Assembly (NCBI GenBank): GCA_022495005.1
Contig: JAGYXB010000561.1
Location: 124,001-188,000 of the forward strand
Source: Rhyacophila brunnea
Taxonomy: Eukaryota > Arthropoda > Insecta > Trichoptera > Rhyacophilidae
Direction: 5' to 3'
DNA: 64,000 nt
Translations under genes and position numbers: made by a program
Part shown: piece after piece, positions 43,015 to 56,615 of the stretch
How positions within the stretch are numbered: the first letter of the stretch is position 1
Layout: each line of letters opens with the position of its first letter
Notes under the pieces: generated by a model
What the model was told of the DNA's origin: nothing
Database searches by the model: none
What the model saw: the letters and a program-made list of their open reading frames with translations, nothing else

Positions 43015-43562
43015 TAATCAATTTATTAAGATATACCTACCTATTCTGCCCTGATAAGTAAAAAGACAGTATTTTTGGTTTTAGTGAATAGTGTAAAAAT
43101 AGACATTGTCTATTATTTAGAGATTCTGTCAAAACAATCCAATAATTTTACATAATATAAAAGAAAGGGTAGTTTAAAACTTGGGTTCTCATTTAACTAA
43201 AATCAAAAACACTATATTTTTAGACTAAAAAATAATTAAGTAACTGATAATTTAAAAGGATACAATATTTAGTGGATAGGCACCAATATGAGTAAATCGA
43301 CTTTAATGCTAAAATTTTTTACTGTTGTAAAATCTACACAAATATTTTCAATATGCTATAATTCTGTTTTCAAATTATTTAGTTTTCCAAGAAAAAAAGG
43401 CGGTTTATGTTTTTATTTAACAAGTAGTAATAGTGTGTGAAGGGGTAAAAGTTAGACAAAAATAAATTAATCTAATATTTTACTACGTATGTAATTAAAT
43501 ATTAAGAATAAAACTTATAGGTTTTCATACAATGTGTGGTGAAAATTACTCCTTACTATTTT
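43015..43562. other. unassigned AT-rich stretch
   Basis: Nothing recognised. Confidence 0.5.
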
Positions 43563-43810
43563 ATTACCACGTTTTAATTAGCTCGTATTCTTGTTTGTCC
43601 AGTACAAATTTTTTCTTGTTTGTCCAATATAAATCTTGCAATCGATTTTTAACTAACTTTCCGACTTGCTAAACATTTGAAACTTTTTGAATATATCAGA
43701 ACACGATGACAATGCACTTTTTTAATACTTTTAGCCATCTTTAAGCAGAATTGAATTCATTTTCAGTTAATTCTCTTTTTTATCAAAAGTTATTTCGGAA
43801 AAAAATCGTA
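43563..43810 (+). mobile_element. repeat family A, copy 6 (3'-truncated)
   Basis: Begins TTACCACGTTTTAATTAGC, with an internal duplication of the TTTTTCTTGTTTGTCC segment, and stops at about 43810, after TTATTTCGGAA and before the central palindrome. Confidence 0.7.
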
Positions 43811-45217
43811 AAAAATAAAACACAGTATTTAATATATATTTGTCCAGGTGATTCTCAGACATATGGCAAAAAAGAAGGTATCATAAACGTAGTGACAACT
43901 AATCGTACTTTTATTGGCGACAAACGTGATTTTTTTTTGCTTTAAAAAAGTGCGGATTTATCCTGCAAACGTGGAAATCTCTTCACTTAAATCATACGGT
44001 AGTTGTATATTAGATTTTGATTTATATGTTTTTTTTAATGCTACCTAATCCCTTTTCCCATTTAAAGTCATATAAAATCAGTCAAAGCAAATTTGAGTGC
44101 GTGGTGACCTCAATCTTGGATAAATGTTCCTGTGATATTCTCGGGCATAAACAAATGCTTCACATCAAAAGTTGGACTTCGTGGTGCGGGGCAGGTTGGT
44201 TTGAAGGGGTCTATGTTTATGTTGTAAATCTTGATGCGAAACTACTTGTAAAAAGTTTACTCATTATAGACAGTTTCCATATCCAATTTGATTTGCATTT
44301 TTAATTAAATATTGACACCATATTTTTCGCTCTACCAATAAAATTTACAACGTAAACAGTATTGCTATTTTACATTTAAAAAAAAGATTTTTTTAAAAAC
44401 ACACGAGTAATACGTGTCAAAACCGACATAATTAAGCCAAGTAAAATGCAAGAAAACGTCTTATTACCTACACATTATTGACTTTTCCAGTGTGGTCATT
44501 AATCAAAATTTGGTTTGTGTCCATCACTTTGCGCTATCATAAATTTTGGACGCAGGTTATGATGATCGTTATCTCGACACACTTCGTTAATGAGCCGGGG
44601 GAGCCGTAAAAGTTAATTAGACGTGTCACCCACCGACGATCAAAGTTAACCCCTGGGCACACAGCATGCAGTGGCGTGCAGTTATATCAATTATTATTTG
44701 AATTTTAAATTATGAATTTATTGCAAAATTCTTACCTAGTAACAGTCTAAATAGTCGAAAAATTTCCAAACAAAATCTAATACGCAGTGGGATTCAAAGA
44801 AAACTTTCGCTCGTACTTGGCACGGTAAATTAATGAATAATGCATTTGCCTGAAACGCAAAACTTTAACCATAGAATGCCATACGGTCCGAGATTTTTTT
44901 TTAAATTTTTCTATGTGTTAGTTATATTTTTTAGTTTTAGTTAGTTATAGTTGTTATATTTCAAATTATATTTTTCAATAAAAATAATGCTATGTTTTTA
45001 AATCATGTTCATATTATTTAGAAATGAATTTTTGTCTTATTTTATAAAATATAAAAATTTAAAAATCAATGAACAAACTATAAAAAAAAGAAACAAAAAT
45101 GAAACCAAACGGAAATTTACCTATAACAAATCGAAGCGAGCAGCTTTATCAATTCGTTCATTCCGGAATTTTCTGATAACTATCTTTTAATTATGTGCAA
45201 TGATAACTGTTATGGTT
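43811..45217. other. unassigned AT-rich stretch left of the tandem duplication
   Basis: No supported genes. The frame at 44017-44304 (ILDKCSCDILGHKQMLHIKS, WTSWCGAGWFEGV) is mildly protein-like but unassigned. CAGTGGCGTGCAG at 44669-44681 looks like a hAT-type end, but no partner was found nearby. Confidence 0.35.
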
Positions 45218-46243
45218 TTGGAATAAATTTAATTTTGTTAACTCTAATTTATTTGAGTTATTTATATTGACAGTTATTTTGGGCTATAAACACACCTTTT
45301 AAGCGGTAGCTGTAACTTACACTGACACGACTGTTCACAAGGTGAGTTTATAACCCTAAACTGCTGTCAACGTGAATAGCTCAATTAAAGTATAATTAAC
45401 AAAAATAATTTCGATTTAAAACCATTATAACGGAGTTCCACCACATAAACCAGTTCAAATAATTAAACATGTTGTATTCTTAAAAATAATTATATGTATA
45501 TTAATTAGCCAACAGTAAATATAAAGTAATCTATTTCGAAATCAGTGTATTCAATTAATGTGAGATAATATAAAGTATTAATAATATAAATTGAAATATA
45601 ATCAAATATATACGTTTATATTATAGTAAGCTCTGTAGTATCCACAACATAATTATGCCTGATGTACTCGTCTCATATTATATTATTATAATAAGTATGT
45701 ATTTAATATTTCTTTTAATAATGACATATTGTTAATACATATTATGTACATTGCAATTTCTCTGTCATGTTAAACTGCAATATTCTTTTTCTTATTTCTT
45801 ATTATATACACAGTATGCTATCTTGTTAATTTGAAAATCACATCGTATCAAAACGTACAGAAACATACAAACTTAAAATATTTAGTTAAACCAAAAACTT
45901 GCTAATGGCCACGCTACTGTGTGGTAGATAATGATGCCTGCAGGTTTTCGGACAGATTTAGTTTACCTGTATAGCGCCTGTAGATTTTCAACTAGGCAAT
46001 TTTATCAGCATATAAAGCTCAACACTGCTGCTGTTTTATAATCATACTTAGAATTATTTTTCTATGCTTATATAATTTTATAAAAAAACTTCAATATTGG
46101 GACCATACTTAAATAAGATCGGTTGTAAATAAAAACGATTTTAAGTTATACACATTTATATATTTAAAAAAAATCGATGTTTCTTAAAATAAAAATTTAA
46201 TTGTTATTTTAAAATTAATTAAAAACTATTAATTAGTCAGTGA

Positions 46244-46320
46244 ACGACACAGGACCGACAGAGTTGGAAGAAGCTTGGGGAGGCCTTCATCCAGCAGTGG
46301 ATTGATGCCAGCTGATGATG
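46244..46320 (+). pseudogene. RTE-type LINE tail fragment (unit 1)
   Basis: Reads DRQSWKKLGEAFIQQWIDAS with a stop, then GATGATGA: the conserved C-terminus and 3' end of RTE-like LINEs. An identical copy lies at 51208-51284 in unit 2. Confidence 0.8.
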
Positions 46321-49300
46321 AATTAGTCAAAAATCTATTCATCACAATATAGAAAACTTAATCAACTAAATTTTAATAATACATATGACCATAAAATAAT
46401 ATATAATAATTAGATGGGATCTTTTAACATATTCGAATTTTATAACATTTTTTTACAATTTATTGTGAATATATCTTTGACTTAAAATAAAAAATATCTT
46501 TTTAATGTTTTCAGATACATATCTAATAATTAATACAGTTTAAATTGTAAATTATTAAAAAAATGTCTCAAATTGCAAGCTATGTTTCCGCGGTTCTGGG
46601 TAGGTAGAGGATTCGCCTTAAGATGCATTAATAAACTTGTATTGATCGATATGCAATAATTCAGAAACTTGGACTTAGACATATAACATAACATTAAATC
46701 TCAAAACATAAATCAATTTTTTATTTTCAATGAATGTTCAATAATATTAATTTCATAATTCCCAGTTATTAGGTTTTTCTCTTCATCAATATTTTGCAGC
46801 ATACACACACAAATAATCCGTTATTATTTATCGTCACCACAATACTACAACTAGATAACTCTGATGTGGTCATTGTTGAGAAAATTAAATTTAAACTTAA
46901 CCAGATTAACATATATCTAGGTTATATTTATTATTTTAAATAAAAATGGAAAAGTGTGCTTGTCTAATTGGGAACAATTAAATAATGTTCAATAATTGTA
47001 TGAAAAAATATTGTAGATATATTATTTTATTTATTTAATGCATTTTTGGTTTTATAATTTTCTAATATTTTCAAACACAAAATTAAAACAGTTCCCATTA
47101 ACTTCTGACTTACCTAGTTTTATCATATTTTAGAAAAGGAAATGTAGACTAATATTCAATAGCTAACTCAAAAACAGTGAAAATCATGTAGGTAATCTAG
47201 TTGTAGTATTGAGGTGACGATAAATGATAATAATCTCAGGTACATGTATGATTTAATAAAATACCATATTATATAATATATTTAATATTCCGGAATCAAC
47301 TGACAAAATGGGGGGTTTTTTGATAATGCTTCCTCCATAATAACACAAGACTTGGGTCTTTTAGAACAATAGTTTTATTACCAGCTATTGAAAGTTTAAT
47401 TGAGAGTATGAACCCTAATAGGTAAAATATTTTACATAATGCTTTTAATTATTAGTCTAAAAGGTCTAAAACAATGACCTTCTGTTTTCGTTTGTTATAC
47501 AAAATTTTGGCGGTGTTTTTGTTTGCTTTTCGAGAACAAAACTTTTTCAAGGTACGACAATTATTTCATTGTTCACTTTAAACGATGGCAATTAAAATAT
47601 ATTTATTAAACTACTATTTAACAAATCCTTAATGGTTGTAATTTCTGTACCAGACATTTGAATTGTACTTTACTATCTAGAAAAGTAATACTTCATGACA
47701 GGCATTTAAGTCTAAAAATTCAATCACTACAATACGAGTATCAAGAACTAGTATAATATGAATAAAAAAAGGATTATTATAATTTTACCAAGGCTTCGAC
47801 TGCGACTTACTGTCATTTTGTCTCTTCTGCTCTGAGTAAGGATCCGTTGTTTAGACCATCTCACTAATTCTATTAAATAACTACTTTCCGAGCTTCCTGA
47901 GCTCTTCCATCTTCTACAATACAAGGGCACATGTTAGTTCCTCAACATTTTCAAATACATCTGTAAATCTCAGCAATACTTTGTGTCGCTCTAATTTAGG
48001 CATTGTATCGTTATTTGTATAATGTCCTAAAATAAGGATTAGATTAAAAATATTACTAACCATACTCTTGCTTTGCAGTCCAAGGTGATTGTGTTATTAC
48101 ATATAAATTTTAGATGACGTCTGTACTGAGTAAATGCTATGGTCTTATGTACCTCTATTTATTTCTTTAATTTTTTTATTGGCCAAAATTAGATACGAGT
48201 AGTTTGTGTAGGTAGTGTTTTTATGCTATTTTGTTGTTTAGTATTTCGCAAGGTTTTCCGAGGTCGTTAATGACACTGTTTGAGAGGTATTGCTGTCACA
48301 TGGACAGCAATCATCGTACCTTATCTTGAATCACAATGACTACAAAGATTACAAGGATAAGCATACATAGCGAATTAAGACATTATTCATTGCGATTTTA
48401 AATGAAATGGCAACGGGCGAGTTTCCGAATACGTTACCTGCAATAAATCTCAACTAAAATTAAGTGACGATACTATCTAATCGTCGTCCAAGTGCACACT
48501 GTGATCTTGAAATGGCTCACTGGCAGAACAGTCTCTACAGTATTTTACAGCCTTGCACTAATTTACTCTTACAGCTAATCAAATATTTAAAAATAACTAA
48601 ATGCTAATATTATTATTACAGAATAAATTTTAACTCCTGGTTATACGACCACCAGAACCGGACTAATCCCAGAAATGGGTAAATATAATAGATGTTGTTA
48701 CTACATATAAGGCACTTTCTCTGAACTTTTATTTCAACGAGGTCCTGTAATCGTTGACGGTTTAATACAAACGAAAAGAAAAAGATCACTATAATTTACC
48801 CTACACTAAAAATCATTTATATTTTAATAATCACTACTTTTTAACAAATGTATTCTCTATTATAATCGTTAGACAATATTTCACGTCATTTCAATGTTAC
48901 ACTGTAGGTATATTTCCGAATTTAGAACACATCTATGCTTTTGTCATATTTCAAACTGTGGTTCACCATTAGGTATACCATGCGTTGCGTATTGGTTTAA
49001 ACGTATGTAAGTATTTGACATTTATATATCTTTTCATGTTTCATAAAATATACATTATTTGTTATGGTATGCAGATTTTGAATATTCAGAAAATATATTC
49101 AAAATTCAAATTCTTATAAATATAATATAATAATTATAAATCTATTACATAAGGATTTTTATAGTATAAAATTTATTTTAGCTCAAAAACTTTTGGTTTA
49201 TAATTTTTAGTTCCCTTACCTTAGGGTTAACTTTTAGATTTTTATTAATACCATGTCTTTATTAGTATACTGTATTGAGTTAAAAATGAGTATTTTAGTG

Positions 49301-50052
49301 ATTTTTTCATTACTGCTATTAGCCGTAATTAATTCATTATGTACCTACCTATAATATAGTACAAACTTTATGGGTCGGTAGTTACCTATTTTCGAGATAT
49401 ATAGTATACGTTTTTTGAGCCTTTCATTTGCGTTTTCGGTGTGTCCAAACAGTATTGCAAGTAATATTCTATTATATAATACAAAGTATGTTTGTTGGTT
49501 CTTTCCAATTTTAAATACTATTACCATAGATAAAATTTTCATGTTTTTGAAATTCGATTTTAATTTTGGTGTTCTTTTGTTTGACTCTTGCTGCTGTCAA
49601 ATAGTTATTTTTATATTGGAAAATGTAAATATTTTTGTTAGAATCAGTTAAAATCATTGTTTAAGTCAGATAAAAATGTATATCGATCAATGAAGCAACC
49701 TCGAATATAAATATTGAAGTTTATGTCTTCATTTACAGGAAGAAAATACAAGCAACTTTTCTAATAGCCAATATTAATTGTGTAAATTGACGAAAGACTA
49801 TAGGTTCAAGAAATTGTAATAGTATGATGGTATGTAATGATATTGCTTTCAATTTAATAATGGAAAATAATGTACTCAAGGCATATTATTATTGCTATCT
49901 CCTTTGGTAAACTGAAGTATAACAGAATATCAAGCGACTCCTGCAGTGCGGGTAACCAGATAAGACATTTGCCACCGTGCACAGCAGACTCCTCTTCCAG
50001 ACAGTTGAATAGTATAACATATGCCTTAAACAGTTTGACTCAGGATATTTTT

Positions 50053-50181
50053 GAAGTTACATTTCTTTAGGCGCATTTGGAAAATCAGTTCAGAGTGTAT
50101 TTTTGGCGTGTGACATGTAACCCATAATTTATTTTTTCACACGAAAAAATTGCACTCGATTGGATTCGAATCACGATTGTA
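50053..50181 (-). mobile_element. family T element, copy 3, cut at the duplication junction
   Basis: Starts GAAGTTACATTTCTTTAGGC and reaches the B box (GGATTCGAATC on this strand, about 50162-50172) before breaking at 50181. The rest of the element is absent, because unit 2 begins here. Confidence 0.85.
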
Positions 50182-53100
50182 TTGGAATAAATTTAATTTT
50201 GTTAACTCTAATTTATTTGAGTTATTTATATTGACAGTTATTTTGGGCTATAAACACACCTTTTAAGCGGTAGCTGTAACTTACACTGACACGACTGTTC
50301 ACAAGGTGAGTTTATAACCCTAAACTGCTGTCAACGTGAATAGCTCAATTAAAGTATAATTAACAAAAATAATTTCGATTTAAAACCATTATAACGGAGT
50401 TCCACCACATAAACCAGTTCAAATAATTAAACATGTTGTATTCTTAAAAATAATTATATGTATATTAATTAGCCAACAGTAAATATAAAGTAATCTATTT
50501 CGAAATCAGTGTATTCAATTAATGTGAGATAATATAAAGTATTAATAATATAAATTGAAATATAATCAAATATATACGTTTATATTATAGTAAGCTCTGT
50601 AGTATCCACAACATAATTATGCCTGATGTACTCGTCTCATATTATATTATTATAATAAGTATGTATTTAATATTTCTTTTAATAATGACATATTGTTAAT
50701 ACATATTATGTACATTGCAATTTCTCTGTCATGTTAAACTGCAATATTCTTTTTCTTATTTCTTATTATATACACAGTATGCTATCTTGTTAATTTGAAA
50801 ATCACATCGTATCAAAACGTACAGAAACATACAAACTTAAAATATTTAGTTAAACCAAAAACTTGCTAATGGCCACGCTACTGTGTGGTAGATAATGATG
50901 CCTGCAGGTTTTCGGACAGATTTAGTTTACCTGTATAGCGCCTGTAGATTTTCAACTAGGCAATTTTATCAGCATATAAAGCTCAACACTGCTGCTGTTT
51001 TATAATCATACTTAGAATTATTTTTCTATGCTTATATAATTTTATAAAAAAACTTCAATATTGGGACCATACTTAAATAAGATCGGTTGTAAATAAAAAC
51101 GATTTTAAGTTATACACATTTATATATTTAAAAAAAATCGATGTTTCTTAAAATAAAAATTTAATTGTTATTTTAAAATTAATTAAAAACTATTAATTAG
51201 TCAGTGAACGACACAGGACCGACAGAGTTGGAAGAAGCTTGGGGAGGCCTTCATCCAGCAGTGGATTGATGCCAGCTGATGATGAATTAGTCAAAAATCT
51301 ATTCATCACAATATAGAAAACTTAATCAACTAAATTTTAATAATACATATGACCATAAAATAATATATAATAATTAGATGGGATCTTTTAACATATTCGA
51401 ATTTTATAACATTTTTTTACAATTTATTGTGAATATATCTTTGACTTAAAATAAAAAATATCTTTTTAATGTTTTCAGATACATATCTAATAATTAATAC
51501 AGTTTAAATTGTAAATTATTAAAAAAATGTCTCAAATTGCAAGCTATGTTTCCGCGGTTCTGGGTAGGTAGAGGATTCGCCTTAAGATGCATTAATAAAC
51601 TTGTATTGATCGATATGCAATAATTCAGAAACTTGGACTTAGACATATAACATAACATTAAATCTCAAAACATAAATCAATTTTTTATTTTCAATGAATG
51701 TTCAATAATATTAATTTCATAATTCCCAGTTATTAGGTTTTTCTCTTCATCAATATTTTGCAGCATACACACACAAATAATCCGTTATTATTTATCGTCA
51801 CCACAATACTACAACTAGATAACTCTGATGTGGTCATTGTTGAGAAAATTAAATTTAAACTTAACCAGATTAACATATATCTAGGTTATATTTATTATTT
51901 TAAATAAAAATGGAAAAGTGTGCTTGTCTAATTGGGAACAATTAAATAATGTTCAATAATTGTATGAAAAAATATTGTAGATATATTATTTTATTTATTT
52001 AATGCATTTTTGGTTTTATAATTTTCTAATATTTTCAAACACAAAATTAAAACAGTTCCCATTAACTTCTGACTTACCTAGTTTTATCATATTTTAGAAA
52101 AGGAAATGTAGACTAATATTCAATAGCTAACTCAAAAACAGTGAAAATCATGTAGGTAATCTAGTTGTAGTATTGAGGTGACGATAAATGATAATAATCT
52201 CAGGTACATGTATGATTTAATAAAATACCATATTATATAATATATTTAATATTCCGGAATCAACTGACAAAATGGGGGGTTTTTTGATAATGCTTCCTCC
52301 ATAATAACACAAGACTTGGGTCTTTTAGAACAATAGTTTTATTACCAGCTATTGAAAGTTTAATTGAGAGTATGAACCCTAATAGGTAAAATATTTTACA
52401 TAATGCTTTTAATTATTAGTCTAAAAGGTCTAAAACAATGACCTTCTGTTTTCGTTTGTTATACAAAATTTTGGCGGTGTTTTTGTTTGCTTTTCGAGAA
52501 CAAAACTTTTTCAAGGTACGACAATTATTTCATTGTTCACTTTAAACGATGGCAATTAAAATATATTTATTAAACTACTATTTAACAAATCCTTAATGGT
52601 TGTAATTTCTGTACCAGACATTTGAATTGTACTTTACTATCTAGAAAAGTAATACTTCATGACAGGCATTTAAGTCTAAAAATTCAATCACTACAATACG
52701 AGTATCAAGAACTAGTATAATATGAATAAAAAAAGGATTATTATAATTTTACCAAGGCTTCGACTGCGACTTACTGTCATTTTGTCTCTTCTGCTCTGAG
52801 TAAGGATCCGTTGTTTAGACCATCTCACTAATTCTATTAAATAACTACTTTCCGAGCTTCCTGAGCTCTTCCATCTTCTACAATACAAGGGCACATGTTA
52901 GTTCCTCAACATTTTCAAATACATCTGTAAATCTCAGCAATACTTTGTGTCGCTCTAATTTAGGCATTGTATCGTTATTTGTATAATGTCCTAAAATAAG
53001 GATTAGATTAAAAATATTACTAACCATACTCTTGCTTTGCAGTCCAAGGTGATTGTGTTATTACATATAAATTTTAGATGACGTCTGTACTGAGTAAATG

Positions 53101-55149
53101 CTATGGTCTTATGTACCTCTATTTATTTCTTTAATTTTTTTATTGGCCAAAATTAGATACGAGTAGTTTGTGTAGGTAGTGTTTTTATGCTATTTTGTTG
53201 TTTAGTATTTCGCAAGGTTTTCCGAGGTCGTTAATGACACTGTTTGAGAGGTATTGCTGTCACATGGACAGCAATCATCGTACCTTATCTTGAATCACAA
53301 TGACTACAAAGATTACAAGGATAAGCATACATAGCGAATTAAGACATTATTCATTGCGATTTTAAATGAAATGGCAACGGGCGAGTTTCCGAATACGTTA
53401 CCTGCAATAAATCTCAACTAAAATTAAGTGACGATACTATCTAATCGTCGTCCAAGTGCACACTGTGATCTTGAAATGGCTCACTGGCAGAACAGTCTCT
53501 ATAGTATTTTACAGTCTTACACTAATTTACTCTTACAGCGAATCAAATATTTAAAAATAACTATATGCTAATATTATTATTACAGAATAAATTTAAACTA
53601 ACTCCTGGTTATACGACCACCAGAACCGTACTAATCCCAGAAATGGGTAAATATAATAGATGTTGTTACTACATATAAGGCACTTTCTCTGAACTTTTAT
53701 TTCAACGAGGTCCTGTAATCGTTGACGGTTTAATACAAACGAAAAGAAAAAGATCACTATAATTTACCCTACACTAAAAATCATTTATATTTTAATAATC
53801 ACTACTTTTTAACAAATGTATTCTCTATTATAATCGTTAGACAATATTTCACGTCATTTCAATGTTACACTGTAGGTATATTTCCGAATTTAGAACACAT
53901 CTATGCTTTTGTCATATTTCAAACTGTGGTTCACCATTAGGTATACCATGCGTTGCGTATTGGTTTGAACGTATGTAAGTATTTGACATTTATATATCTT
54001 TTCATGTTTCATAAAATATACATTAATTGTTATGGTATGCAGATTTTGAATATTCAGAAAATATATTCAAAATTCAAATTCTTATAAATATAATATAATA
54101 ATTATAAATCTATTACATCAGGATTTTTATAGTATAAAATTTATCTTAGCTCAAAAACTTTTGGTTTATAATTTTTAGTTCCCTTACCTTAGGGTTAACT
54201 TTTAGATTTTTATTAATACCATGTCTTTATTAGTATACTGTATTGAGTTAAAAATGAGTATTTTAGTGATTTTTTCATTTCTGCTATTAGCCGTAATTAA
54301 TTCATTATGTACCTACATATAATATAGTACAAATTTTGTGGGTCGGTAGTTACCTATTTTCGAGATATATAGTATACGTTTTTTGAGCCTTTCATTTGCG
54401 TTTTCGGTGTGTCCAAACAGTATTGCAAGTAATATTCTATTATATAATACAAAGTATGTTTGTTGGTTCTTTCCAATTTTAAATACTATTACCATAGATA
54501 AAATTTTCATGTTTTTGAAATTCGATTTTAATTTTGGTGTTCTTTTGTTTGACTCTTGCTGCTGTCAAATGGTTATTTTTATATTGGAAAATGTAAATAT
54601 TTTTGTTAGAATCAGTTAGAATCATTGTTTAAGTCAGATAAAAATGTATATCGATCAATGAAGCAACCTCGAATATAAATATTGAAGTTTATGCCTTCAT
54701 TTACAGGAAGAAAATACAAGCAACTTTTCTAATAGCCAATATTAATTGTGTAAATTGACGAAAGACTATAGGTTTAAGAAATTGTAATAGTATGATGGTA
54801 TGTAATAATATTGCTTTCAATTTAATAATGGAAAATAAGGTACTCAAGGCATATTATTATTGCTATCTCCTTTGGTAAACTGAAGTATAACAGAATATCA
54901 AGCGACTCCTGCAGTGCGGGTAACCAGATAAGACATTTGCCACCGTACACAGCAGACTCCTCTTCCAGACAGTTGAATAGTATAACATATGCCTTAAACA
55001 GTTTGACTCAGGATATTTTTGAAGTTACATTTCTTTAGGCGCATTTGGAAAATCAGTTCAGAGTGTATTTTTGGCGTGTGACATGTAACCCATAATTTAT
55101 TTTTTCACACGAAAAAATTGCACTCGATTGGATTCGAATCACGATTGTA
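50182..55149 (+). repeat. tandem duplication, unit 2 (4968 bp)
   Basis: Second unit of the direct duplication, 4 bases longer (CTAA within AACTAACTCCTGG near 53600). Its right end continues into the full family T element, whereas in unit 1 that element is cut at the junction. This shows the right breakpoint lay inside the element and that the right flank of unit 2 is the original one. Confidence 0.97.
51208..51284 (+). pseudogene. RTE-type LINE tail fragment (unit 2)
   Basis: Same as the fragment at 46244, carried along by the tandem duplication. Confidence 0.8.
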
Positions 55150-55592
55150 CGGTTATCAGCTGAACGCACTGCCTTTACGCCGCAGTATAATAATGCAATC
55201 GTGACGATTATACAGTATAATATTATAGTTTATTCCGTTGCCTAAACAGTGAATTTATTATTATATGTACGAAGAATTGTTCCGTTGCCTAGGCAACGAA
55301 TTTATTATTGTCGGCCATTTGCAATTCCTTTCGTAAAGAAACGATTAAATGTCAGATTGACATTTATGTACTTTAAAATGAAAACAACGAAAAACCATTA
55401 TATAATTTAGTAATTAAGTTAAAGTGTATAGAAATAAACCGACGGCGTTCCAATAAGCGGTCCTTTTTCTTGAATGTGTAATTTTAACAAGATAATTAAG
55501 AGCTACTCAAAGGATCTAGTTTATCACAAGTTTTGTTTTTGTTTTGTTACGCCAAAGAAGTATAACTTCTAACGCGCGTCCATAAGTACACC
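55021..55592 (-). mobile_element. family T element, copy 4 (complete)
   Basis: The left end GAAGTTACATTTCTTTAGGC pairs with the right end GCCAAAGAAGTATAACTTC. Beyond the right inverted repeat come TAACGCGCGTCCATAAGTAC and ACCG followed by a T run. On the minus strand the tRNA-like module has an A box (GGCGTAAAGGCAGTG) and a B box (GATTCGAATCC). The anticodon-type stem is partly eroded. The CCTAGGCAACGGAACAATTC block occurs twice in variant form. No protein is encoded. Confidence 0.85.
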
Positions 55593-55742
55593 GATTTTTT
55601 TTATAATACAATAACTACAATCAATGTAACAAGAATAATATGATAATGTTTTAATTGTTGAAGACTACTATTTATTATTTGTCAGAGTTTGTCTAAAATG
55701 TTGATACTCCGGTTATATTAATTGTGCAATTTATATTTTAAA

Positions 55743-56048
55743 TTAATTACGGTGATTGTGCCGCAGATGCCGTCATGAGATTTTATCATTTTTTTTACAA
55801 AAATAGTTTATTCCATTTAGACAATTATTATAAATACCATTTTCTGTCGGCGCATAGGCTTTTCGATCCAATAATTTTTAATTTAAAATTTGAAATTTTC
55901 ATACATTTTGATGCATTATTATCACAAACTAAGATTATATTAGGTAATATTAGGTTGGGGTAGGTTAGATTAGGTTAGGTTTGGTTTGGTCTAAAAAGAA
56001 AGTTATAAAACCTCATGACGGCATCTGCAGCACATTTACCTTAATTAC
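55743..56048. mobile_element. MITE with 8 bp duplication, carrying TTAGG-like repeats
   Basis: The 290 bp element (55751-56040) is bounded by GGTGATTGTGCCGCAGATGC and, inverted, GGTAAATGTGCTGCAGATGC; the inverted repeat runs on as CGTCATGAG. Both sides carry TTAATTAC (55743-55750, 56041-56048), a perfect 8 bp target duplication. Eight-base duplications occur in hAT, P and Merlin families; the GG start does not fit hAT well. Inside, at about 55947-55992, is a degenerate run of AGGTT/TTAGG-type units. No transposase present. Confidence 0.88.
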
Positions 56049-56615
56049 TTAAGCCCTATTAGCAGGCTTTCTATAAGAATCATTGTTTTATATTAAGTTT
56101 TATTGCGACTAATCATTTTGAGAGTTCTTCTTAAATACAGATGAGATGATAATGGTAATATCTGAATTATGTAGATAAAAATAAATTTAATTATCTAATA
56201 CTATAGACCGGGGATCACCAAACAATTTTTGAATAATACTAAGAAGCGAACGAAATTGCACCGCATACCACTTTTTGATTGTAGAAAACTGAAGCATGTA
56301 TAACAGTATAAGAATTTATCAGAGTTCAAAATTTAGGAAATAATAGGATAATATTATAAAGAGAATTAAAACTATTTATATTTTTAGTTAAACATGAGGA
56401 TATTTTAAGATATGCCTTGAGGACTAACTACCTACTGCCAATAGCAGAAAAAACTACATATTTCGGCAAAATTTTTGGCAATGAGAAGTATGATGTACTC
56501 CAACTCTTTATGCATGAGAAGGTAAATAGCAGTAAAAGATTATGTAAATGAGGTGCTCTTGATTACGTAACCTCCGTAGCGAAATGTGAAAATGTAAAAA
56601 ATGCTTAAGGCCATA
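56049..56615. other. unassigned AT-rich stretch
   Basis: Nothing recognised. Confidence 0.5.

Larger units (their letters stand above)
45218..50181 (+). repeat. tandem duplication, unit 1 (4964 bp)
   Basis: This unit is repeated directly at 50182-55149. It begins at TTGGAATAAATTTAATTTTG. It ends inside a family T element, at ATCACGATTGTA, where unit 2 starts without a spacer. The two units look identical by eye over about the first 3.3 kb (to 48537). From 48538 on they differ by roughly two dozen substitutions and a 4-base indel near 48630. No microhomology beyond about one base is seen at the junction. No protein gene is recognised inside it. Confidence 0.97.

Noticed and set aside
44669..44681. 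CAGTGGCGTGCAG and the inverted CGCACGCCACTG (61401) as two ends of one hAT element
   Set aside because: They are about 17 kb apart with a tandem duplication and other elements between them; no shared flanking duplication.
47748..47930. Minus-strand ORF repeated at 52712-52894
   Set aside because: Present twice only because of the tandem duplication. Short, no motif, no sign of selection.
49415..49651. Plus-strand ORF repeated at 54383-54619
   Set aside because: Same reason; hydrophobic chance-like translation of AT-rich DNA, with an antisense frame overlapping it.
55947..55992. Interstitial telomere
   Set aside because: The TTAGG-like units are degenerate, span under 50 bp and lie inside a MITE; not evidence of a chromosome end or fusion.
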